Source of the DNA: Pseudomonas marginalis
GTDB taxonomy: Bacteria; Pseudomonadota; Gammaproteobacteria; Pseudomonadales; Pseudomonadaceae
Assembly: GCF_008692035.1 (NCBI RefSeq)
Contig: NZ_VTFG01000002.1
Location: 310,001-374,000 of the forward strand
Length of the DNA: 64,000 bases
Direction: 5' to 3'
The translations under genes were made by a program, and so were the position numbers. The stretch's first letter is position 1. Each line of letters begins with the position of its first letter. Under the pieces are notes generated by a model. It saw only the letters and a program-made list of their open reading frames with translations. It was not told where the DNA came from and did not search any database. Below are positions 58,200 to 64,000 of this stretch, piece by piece.

Positions 58200-58595
58200 T
58201 CATTGCGCGTACTGCTTGCTCAAGCCCGGCGGCACGCCCTGCACGTCGGTGTCTTCCCAGGGTCCGTTGGGGCTGATGGAGCGGCTCCAGCCGTTGCTCC
58301 AGCGGTAGTAGGTGCGCTGGCGGTAGAAGGTGTCGGGCTGGTCGTCGAGCACGTACACCTGCATCTTGCCATCCCAGTGGCTGGCGGCGCCCGGTGGTGG
58401 GGCGAAGGTGGGCGATTTGGTCGGCAGTGGCTTCGGCGGCGGGGTCACCGGGCCAGAGGGCCTGGTGCTCGGCTGGGTCGACGGGCCTGACGGTGGGATA
58501 GTCGGGCCGGTCGGCGCAGGCGGTGGGCGGTGGACCGCACAGGCGCTCAGGCCCACTACCAGGCTGAGCAGGGTGATGCGTGCAAATGCGGTCAT
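58200..58595 (-). CDS. Proline-rich lipoprotein
   Basis: 131 residues. Signal peptide with lipobox VVGLSAC (Cys at 19), a Pro-Thr-Ser-rich stretch (about 23-68) that may span the peptidoglycan, and a C-terminal aromatic domain with HWDGKMQVYVLDDQPDTFYRQRTYYRWSNGW and PNGPWEDTDVQGVPPGL. Function unknown; the C-terminal part looks like a small conserved domain of Pseudomonas lipoproteins. It lies 16 bp after ccmI and may be co-transcribed. Confidence 0.78.
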   Translation of the reverse strand: MTAFARITLLSLVVGLSACAVHRPPPAPTGPTIPPSGPSTQPSTRPSGPVTPPPKPLPTKSPTFAPPPGAASHWDGKMQVYVLDDQPDTFYRQRTYYRWSNGWSRSISPNGPWEDTDVQGVPPGLSKQYAQ

Positions 58596-58611
58596 GGGCG
58601 TTTCCTCGAAA

Positions 58612-59796
58612 TTACTTGTCCGGACTGTCGATGGTCAGCTGCTGCAGCGCAGTGGTGGTGCTGGCCAGGGGTTGGCTGCGGCCGATCCACTCGCCGGTGG
58701 TCGGTTGACCGGCCCGGGATATGCGCGCAACCAGTTGGACTTCGGGGAAGTTGGACAGTTTCAACTGCGGCATCATCGCGTCGGCATCGCCGAGTTCGAC
58801 GGTGACGGGCAACTCGGCAACGGTGACGCGTTTGGCCGCCAGGGGTGCCGGCGGGCCTTTTACCGCGCGGGCGAAGATGAATACGCTGTCGCTGGGCAAG
58901 GCCTTGGCCTTGACCTCGGCGGACAGGTCCACGCGGACGTTCATCACCGCTTTCTGCGCCACGCTACCGCCGCCTTCCTTGAGTTTTTCCGCAGCACGGT
59001 CAATGCCGCCTTGCAGCGCCACGCGGGAATTGTCTTGCGGTGGCAGTTGCGCCAGCAGGCGGCTCCAGTAGTCGATGGCCTCTTGATAACGCTGGCCTTC
59101 GAAGGCGGCGATACCGAGCAGGCCGAGGCTGGTGACTTCCTTCGGGTCAAGCTTCAAGGCTTCGTCGGTCAGCGCCTGGACCTTGGGCGACCACTGTTTG
59201 TTGTCGGCAAAGTACTGCGCCTGGGCCCACTGGCCGAGCAGTTCCGGCTGGCGCCCGGCCAGCGCCACGGTACGCTCGAAGACCTTGGCGGCATCGGCGG
59301 AACGGTCCTGGGCCATATAGGCGCGACCGAGGAAGTACAGGCCTTCCGCCGAGTCCGGTTGGGCGGCGGCGGCGCGTTCCAGGCGCCGGGTCATGTCTTC
59401 CATGGACACCGGCGGCTGGGAGAATTCGCGGGTCAGTTCAACCTTGTCGCTGGCACCGAAATGCATATACAGGCCCAGGCCAAGCACCGGCACAAGGATG
59501 GCGGCGAGCAACGGCATCGGCTTGCCCAGGCGCGATTCGCGGGGCTTTTCCACGCCTTCGGTGTCGGCCAGCAGCTCGCGGGCGGCTTCGGCGCGGCCGC
59601 TGTCGAGTTGGGCGGCGTTGAGCACGCCTTCGTCCTGCTGCACTTGCAGCTCGGCCACACGTTCTTGGTAAAGCGCCACGTTCAGCGCAGTGCGATCCTC
59701 TTCACGCTGGGCACGGCGGCCGCGCAACACAGGGATCAACAGGAAACTCAGGGCAATCAGAAGCAGCAAGCCGGCTGCGAGCCAGAAATCAATCAT
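58612..59796 (-). CDS. ccmI: Cytochrome c maturation protein CcmI
   Basis: 394 residues from the ATG at 59796. Two N-terminal membrane segments (about 4-22 and 93-112), TPR-like repeats (AEGLYFLGRAYMAQDRSADAAKVFERTVAL) and a C-terminal periplasmic domain. CcmI holds apocytochrome c for haem attachment by CcmFH. The start overlaps ccmH by eight bases. Confidence 0.93.
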   Translation of the reverse strand: MIDFWLAAGLLLLIALSFLLIPVLRGRRAQREEDRTALNVALYQERVAELQVQQDEGVLNAAQLDSGRAEAARELLADTEGVEKPRESRLGKPMPLLAAILVPVLGLGLYMHFGASDKVELTREFSQPPVSMEDMTRRLERAAAAQPDSAEGLYFLGRAYMAQDRSADAAKVFERTVALAGRQPELLGQWAQAQYFADNKQWSPKVQALTDEALKLDPKEVTSLGLLGIAAFEGQRYQEAIDYWSRLLAQLPPQDNSRVALQGGIDRAAEKLKEGGGSVAQKAVMNVRVDLSAEVKAKALPSDSVFIFARAVKGPPAPLAAKRVTVAELPVTVELGDADAMMPQLKLSNFPEVQLVARISRAGQPTTGEWIGRSQPLASTTTALQQLTIDSPDK

Positions 59797-60262
59797 CAGT
59801 CTTGGTGTCCAGCAATTGGTCGAGGCGTTTACGCTCTTCGGGGGATAGCGCGTCGGAACCATCGGTAGGCGCGGCGCGGCGACGGCGGACGATCACGGCC
59901 ATCACCACCACGCCGGCCAGCAGCAGCCCGGCGGGGCCGAACCAGAGCAGCGCGGTCTTGCCGGTGAGGGCCGGTTTGTAGCGCACGAAATCACCGTAGC
60001 GGTCGACCATGAAGTCGATGATCTGCTGGTTGTCCTTGCCCTCCCCCAGCATGCGGAAGATTTCCTTGCGCAGGTCGGCGGCGATGGGCGCGTTGGAGTC
60101 GGCGATGTCCTGGTTCTGGCACTTGGGGCAGCGCAGCTCCTTGGTCAATTCGCGGAAACGCTCGCGGTCACCGTCCTTGGCGAATTCGTAAGTGTCGATG
60201 GCAGCGTGGGCCACACCGGCCAAGCCCAGCGCCAGCACGGCAGCGGCTAACAGGCGCTTCAT
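59789..60262 (-). CDS. ccmH: Cytochrome c maturation protein CcmH
   Basis: 157 residues from the ATG at 60262. Signal peptide 1-20, then the redox motif LRCPKCQNQDIADSNAPIAADLR, and one C-terminal membrane helix. CcmH (short form, without TPR) reduces the apocytochrome CXXCH disulfide. It overlaps ccmG. Confidence 0.95.
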   Translation of the reverse strand: MKRLLAAAVLALGLAGVAHAAIDTYEFAKDGDRERFRELTKELRCPKCQNQDIADSNAPIAADLRKEIFRMLGEGKDNQQIIDFMVDRYGDFVRYKPALTGKTALLWFGPAGLLLAGVVVMAVIVRRRRAAPTDGSDALSPEERKRLDQLLDTKTDD

Positions 60263-60795
60263 GGCTTGGCCTCGTCGACCAGGGCCTGGTACTTGGCGGC
60301 CAGTTGCTCGCGCCACACCACTTCGTCGATCACGCCGACGTATTTGTCGCGGATCACGCCCTTGGCGTCGATAAAGAAGGTTTCCGGGGCGCCGTACACG
60401 CCGAGGTTCAAACCGAGGTTGCCGTCTTCATCACGGATATCCAGCTGGTAGGGATTGTGGAACTCCGCCAGCCACTTCAAGGCCGCCGCGTTGTCGTCCT
60501 TGTAGTTGATGCCGTAGATCACCACGCCCTTCTCGGCCAGCTTGTTCAGCACCGGGTGCTCGACGCGGCAGGAGATGCACCAGGTGCCCCACACGTTGAC
60601 CAGCGCCGGTTTGCCGAGCAGGTCGGCCTGGGTCAGGGTCTTGTCACCCTGCACGGTCGGCAGGCTGAACGCGGGGAACGGCTTGCCGATCATCGCCGAG
60701 GGCAGCTCGGCCGGGTCCAGGTACAAGCCGCGATACAGGAATACCGCCACTACCAGAAACAGGGCCAGCGGCACGACCATCAACCAACGCTTCAT
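60259..60795 (-). CDS. ccmG: Thiol:disulfide interchange protein CcmG/DsbE
   Basis: 178 residues. N-terminal anchor helix (5-22), thioredoxin fold with active site VWGTWCISCRVEHPVL, and GAPETFFIDAKG with the cis-Pro. It keeps cytochrome c cysteines reduced in the periplasm. Four-base overlaps with ccmF and ccmH. Confidence 0.96.
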   Translation of the reverse strand: MKRWLMVVPLALFLVVAVFLYRGLYLDPAELPSAMIGKPFPAFSLPTVQGDKTLTQADLLGKPALVNVWGTWCISCRVEHPVLNKLAEKGVVIYGINYKDDNAAALKWLAEFHNPYQLDIRDEDGNLGLNLGVYGAPETFFIDAKGVIRDKYVGVIDEVVWREQLAAKYQALVDEAKP

Positions 60796-62783
60796 ACCGC
60801 CGCTCCTTGCAGGCCCAGCGCTTCACGCACCCGGCTCTTGACCTTGACCCGATACCGGCGATCCAGTGCCGCGAGCAAACCACCAAAGCCGGTGAGCAAG
60901 CCACCGAACCAGATCCAGCGCACAAACGGTTTCACATGCACGCGCACGGCCCAGGCGCCATCGCCCAAGGGTTCACCCAGGGCCACGTAGAGGTCACGGG
61001 TGAAACCGGCGTCGATACCGGCTTCGGTCATCATCGAACTCTGCACGGTGTACAGGCGTTTTTCCGGGTGCAGCACGGCGATCTCTTTACCGTTACGCAC
61101 GACCCGCACGGTGCCTTTGTCTGACGTAAAGTTCGGCCCTTCGAAGTGCCTGGCGCCTTCGAAGATGAACTGGTAACCGGCCAGGTCCATGGACTCGCCC
61201 GGCGCCAGGCGCAGGTCGCGCTCGGCACTGTTCTGGCTGGACAGCACCACACCGAGGGCGCACACGGCGATGCCGATGTGGGCGATCTGCATGCCCCAGT
61301 AGCTGCGGGTCAGGGTCGGCAGGCCTTTGACCAGGCCTTTGTGGCGGGTCTTGTCGACGATGTCACGCACACCGGCCAGCAGTACCCAGGCGGCGAGCAG
61401 GAAGGTGGCGAGCACCGCCCAGTTGAAGTCGCCATAGGCGATACCGGCGACCACGGCCAGGGCCACGCTGCCGAGCAGCACCGGCATCAGCATGCCGGCC
61501 AGCCATTTGACCGGGGTGTCCTTCCAGCGCACCAGCACACCGACCGCCATCACCACCATCAACAGCCCCATCAACGGAATAAACAACGCGTTGAAGTACG
61601 GCGGGCCGACGGACAGCTTGGCGCCGCTCAGGGCATCCAGCACCAAGGGGTACAAGGTGCCGAGCAGGATCATCGACGCGGCCACCACCAGCACCAGGTT
61701 ATTGCCCAGCAGCAGGGTTTCCCGCGACCACAGGTTGAAGCCGACCTGGCTCTTGACCACCGGTGCGCGCAGGGCGAACAAAGTGAGGGAGCCGCCGACC
61801 ACAAACAGCAGGAAGATCAGGATGAACACACCGCGCTCTGGGTCGGACGCAAACGCGTGCACCGAGGTCAACACGCCCGAACGCACGAGGAAGGTGCCGA
61901 GTAGGCTGAGGGAAAAGGCCGCGATGGCCAGCAACACGGTCCAGCTCTTGAACACGCCACGTTTTTCGGTGACGGCCAGGGAGTGAATCAGTGCCGTGCC
62001 GACCAGCCATGGCATGAACGAGGCGTTTTCCACCGGGTCCCAGAACCACCAGCCACCCCAGCCGAGTTCGTAGTAGGCCCACCACGAACCGAGGGTGATG
62101 CCGATGCCGAGGAACGCCCAGGCGACGATGGTCCACGGCCGCGACCAGCGCGCCCAGGCCGCATCGAGACGCCCGCCGAGCAAGGCGGCGATAGCGAAGG
62201 CAAAGGCCACGGAAAAACCCACGTAGCCCATGTAGAGCATCGGCGGGTGCACGATCAGGCCGATGTCCTGCAGCAGCGGGTTGAGGTCGTGACCGTCCGC
62301 CGGGATCTGCGGCAGGATGCGGGTAAACGGGTTGGAGGTCATGATCAGGAACAGCAGGAAGCCGATGCTGATCATGCCCATCACCGCCAGCACCCGTGCG
62401 AGCATGACTTGCGGCAACTGCCGCGAGAACACCGACACCGCGAAGGTCCAGCCGCCGAGGATCAACGCCCACAGCAGCAGCGAGCCTTCGTGGGCGCCCC
62501 ACACCGCGCTGAACTTGTAGTACCAGGGCAAGGCGCTGTTGGAGTTATTGGCTACATAGGCGACGGAAAAGTCGTCGGTCATAAAGGCGTAGGTCAGGCA
62601 GCCAAACGCAAAGACCAGGAACGCACACTGGCCCCAGGCGGCCGGCTGCGCCAGGCTCATCCACAGGCGGTCACCGCGCCAGGCACCGAGCAACGGCACC
62701 ACTGCCTGGACGATGGCAAAGCACAGGGCGAGGATCATCGCCAACTGGCCCAGTTCCGGAATAAACAATGCAGACGTCATCAC
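60792..62783 (-). CDS. ccmF: Haem lyase subunit CcmF
   Basis: 663 residues with about 15 membrane segments. The WWD haem-handling domain reads GWGGWWFWDPVENASFMPWL, and other hallmarks are HPPMLYMGYVGFSV and the periplasmic loop before the last helices. CcmF with CcmH and CcmI attaches haem to apocytochrome c. Tightly packed in the operon. Confidence 0.97.
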   Translation of the reverse strand: MMTSALFIPELGQLAMILALCFAIVQAVVPLLGAWRGDRLWMSLAQPAAWGQCAFLVFAFGCLTYAFMTDDFSVAYVANNSNSALPWYYKFSAVWGAHEGSLLLWALILGGWTFAVSVFSRQLPQVMLARVLAVMGMISIGFLLFLIMTSNPFTRILPQIPADGHDLNPLLQDIGLIVHPPMLYMGYVGFSVAFAFAIAALLGGRLDAAWARWSRPWTIVAWAFLGIGITLGSWWAYYELGWGGWWFWDPVENASFMPWLVGTALIHSLAVTEKRGVFKSWTVLLAIAAFSLSLLGTFLVRSGVLTSVHAFASDPERGVFILIFLLFVVGGSLTLFALRAPVVKSQVGFNLWSRETLLLGNNLVLVVAASMILLGTLYPLVLDALSGAKLSVGPPYFNALFIPLMGLLMVVMAVGVLVRWKDTPVKWLAGMLMPVLLGSVALAVVAGIAYGDFNWAVLATFLLAAWVLLAGVRDIVDKTRHKGLVKGLPTLTRSYWGMQIAHIGIAVCALGVVLSSQNSAERDLRLAPGESMDLAGYQFIFEGARHFEGPNFTSDKGTVRVVRNGKEIAVLHPEKRLYTVQSSMMTEAGIDAGFTRDLYVALGEPLGDGAWAVRVHVKPFVRWIWFGGLLTGFGGLLAALDRRYRVKVKSRVREALGLQGAAV

Positions 62784-63239
62784 TTAGCCCTCCTTGGCGG
62801 GGGTGGGTGCGGACTGGCCGCTGTCTTTCAAGGCCTTGGTGACTTCCGGCGGCATGTATTTCTCATCGTGCTTGGCCAGCACTTCATCGGCCACCACCAC
62901 GCCGTCGGCGTTGAGCTTGCCCAGGGCGACGATGCCCTGGCCTTCGCGGAACAGGTCCGGGAGGATGCCGCGGTAGGTGATGGTCACGGCCTTGTTGAAA
63001 TCGGTGACCACGAAGGTGACGTCGAGGGAGTCGCCGGAACGCTTCAGCGAGCCCTTCTCCACCATGCCGCCGGCGCGGATGCGCGTGTCCAGCGGCGCTT
63101 CGCCGTTGGCGATCTGGGTCGGGGTGTAGAACAGGTTGATGTTCTCCCGCAGGGCGCTCATCGCCAGGCCCACGGCAATACTGACGCCGGCCAGGATGGC
63201 AAGGATGATCAACAGACGCTTTCTACGCAGCGGATTCAC
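62784..63239 (-). CDS. ccmE: Haem chaperone CcmE
   Basis: 151 residues from a GTG at 63239 that overlaps the ccmD stop by four bases. One N-terminal anchor helix (8-27), an OB-fold and the haem-attachment motif LAKHDEKYMPPEV (His covalently binds haem, HxxxY type). It ferries haem from CcmC to CcmF. Confidence 0.96.
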   Translation of the reverse strand: MNPLRRKRLLIILAILAGVSIAVGLAMSALRENINLFYTPTQIANGEAPLDTRIRAGGMVEKGSLKRSGDSLDVTFVVTDFNKAVTITYRGILPDLFREGQGIVALGKLNADGVVVADEVLAKHDEKYMPPEVTKALKDSGQSAPTPAKEG

Positions 63240-63412
63240 TTTTCGGTCTCCCGGCGCAGACGACGCGCCTCTTGTTGCAGGTAACGCTTGCGGGCCAGGA
63301 TCGGCGCGGCGACGTTGAGGGCCAGCACGGCCAGGCAGATGCCATAGGCCGTCCAGACATACAGGCCGTGGTGGCCCATGGCGAGAAAATCACTGAAAGA
63401 AGCAAAACTCAT
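63236..63412 (-). CDS. ccmD: Haem exporter protein CcmD
   Basis: 58 residues, short. ATG at 63412, sequence MSFASFSDFLAMGHHGLYVWTAYGI then a single membrane helix and a basic tail RKRYLQQEARRLRRE. CcmD helps release holo-CcmE from the CcmABC complex. It overlaps ccmC and ccmE by four bases each. Confidence 0.93.
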   Translation of the reverse strand: MSFASFSDFLAMGHHGLYVWTAYGICLAVLALNVAAPILARKRYLQQEARRLRRETEK

Positions 63413-64000
63413 CCACGCGCTCCCAGGCAGCTTTGCACTTCGGCCTTGACCCAGCTGGCGCGGGCTTCACGCTTGAGCACTTCGAGGCGCATGCGCATCA
63501 GCAGCACGGCGCCGAAGAAGCAGTAGAACCCCAGCACCATCAGCAGCAACGGCGCCCACATTTCCACGGGCATCGCCGGTTTTTCGGTGAGGGTGAAGGT
63601 GGCGCCCTGGTGCAGGGTGTTCCACCACTCCACCGAGTACTTGATGATCGGGATGTTGATCACGCCGACAATCGCCAGCACCGCGCAGGCCTTGGCGGCG
63701 CTGTCACGATTGCTGATCGCGTTGCCCAGGGCAATAAGACCGAAGTACAGGAACAGCAGGATCAGCATCGACGTTAGTCGCGCATCCCACACCCACCACG
63801 AACCCCAGGTGGGTTTGCCCCAGATCGCGCCGGTGACCAGCGCCACGGCGGTCATCCACGCACCGATGGGCGCGGCGCATTGCAGGGCGACGTCCGCGAG
63901 TTTCATCTTCCACACCAGGCCGACGACGCCGCACACCGCCAGCATCACGTAGCAGGACTGGGCCAGCATCGCGGCAGGCACGTGGATGTAGATGATGCGA
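63409..64000 (-). CDS. ccmC: Haem-handling protein CcmC (5' end cut by window edge)
   Basis: The frame is open to the end of the window; about 197 C-terminal residues are present starting IIYIHVPAAMLAQ. The WWD motif is TWGSWWVWDARLTSMLIL, and several membrane helices follow. CcmC loads haem on CcmE. ccmA and ccmB should lie just beyond the window. Confidence 0.95.
   Translation of the reverse strand, partial: RIIYIHVPAAMLAQSCYVMLAVCGVVGLVWKMKLADVALQCAAPIGAWMTAVALVTGAIWGKPTWGSWWVWDARLTSMLILLFLYFGLIALGNAISNRDSAAKACAVLAIVGVINIPIIKYSVEWWNTLHQGATFTLTEKPAMPVEMWAPLLLMVLGFYCFFGAVLLMRMRLEVLKREARASWVKAEVQSCLGARG

Overview
The window is a chromosomal segment of a fluorescent-group Pseudomonas. The evidence is the high GC content, the sdhCDAB-sucAB-lpdG-sucCD cluster facing gltA, fabAB next to a GacS-like hybrid kinase and gpsA, and many REP/REPIN elements built on GTGGGAGGGGGCTTGCCCCCGAT. 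Most of it is conserved core genome. No insertion sequence, prophage, CRISPR array, rRNA or tRNA gene was found. Naming rests on motifs and synteny recalled from known Pseudomonas genomes; no database search was possible.

Layout. 0-3.1 kb: a cut alpha/beta hydrolase, a hotdog thioesterase, sixA, a DUF4389 protein and gpsA, all on minus. 3.3-8.2 kb: a tightly coupled plus-strand operon of TonB-dependent receptor, periplasmic binding-protein-like protein and a GacS/PA1611-like hybrid histidine kinase. 8.5-10.2 kb: fabA-fabB. 10.3-17.9 kb: a secreted amidohydrolase, OsmC, pirin, dienelactone hydrolase, htpG with a heat-shock-type promoter, two thioesterases, a small lipoprotein and DUF599. 18-19.3 kb: brnQ. 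19.7-32.8 kb: TCA-cycle block sdhCDAB, sucAB, lpdG and sucCD on minus with gltA divergent; the sucC leader contains competing hairpins that probably correspond to the sucC RNA motif. 33-38.4 kb: actP-yjcH, an orphan betaine-type binding protein, a membrane GH17 enzyme and a small membrane protein. 38.7-42.6 kb: a hydrolase-MlaA operon, DUF808, and a RutR-like TetR regulator behind a 152-bp inverted-repeat element. 42.7-49.8 kb: glyoxylate operon gcl-hyi-glxR-glycerate kinase-pyk with a divergent GlcG/HbpS gene. 49.9-55.3 kb: urea transporter, voltage-gated channel, sulfate-binding protein, DUF5666-like protein, MFS exporter and HicAB. 55.5-57 kb: a serralysin-type protease with an odd C-terminus. 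57.4-58.2 kb: intact phnN fused to the remains of phnM. 58.2-64 kb: a lipoprotein and the cytochrome c maturation operon ccmCDEFGHI, with ccmC running off the end.

How the genes work together. Respiration is the dominant theme: citrate synthase, succinyl-CoA and succinate metabolism, acetate uptake and cytochrome c assembly. Glyoxylate is converted to tartronate semialdehyde, glycerate, phosphoglycerate and pyruvate by five consecutive genes. Two identical palindromes precede gcl and are probable repressor sites. A urea transporter just downstream fits purine or allantoin breakdown, which releases both glyoxylate and urea.

The best candidates for something not fully described are four: the receptor/binding-protein/kinase operon, which may give an outer-membrane input to a PA1611-type kinase; the serralysin with extra cysteines and a proline-rich amphipathic tail; the decaying C-P lyase remnant at phnM/phnN; and the 152-bp inverted-repeat element that forms the 5' region of the TetR gene.
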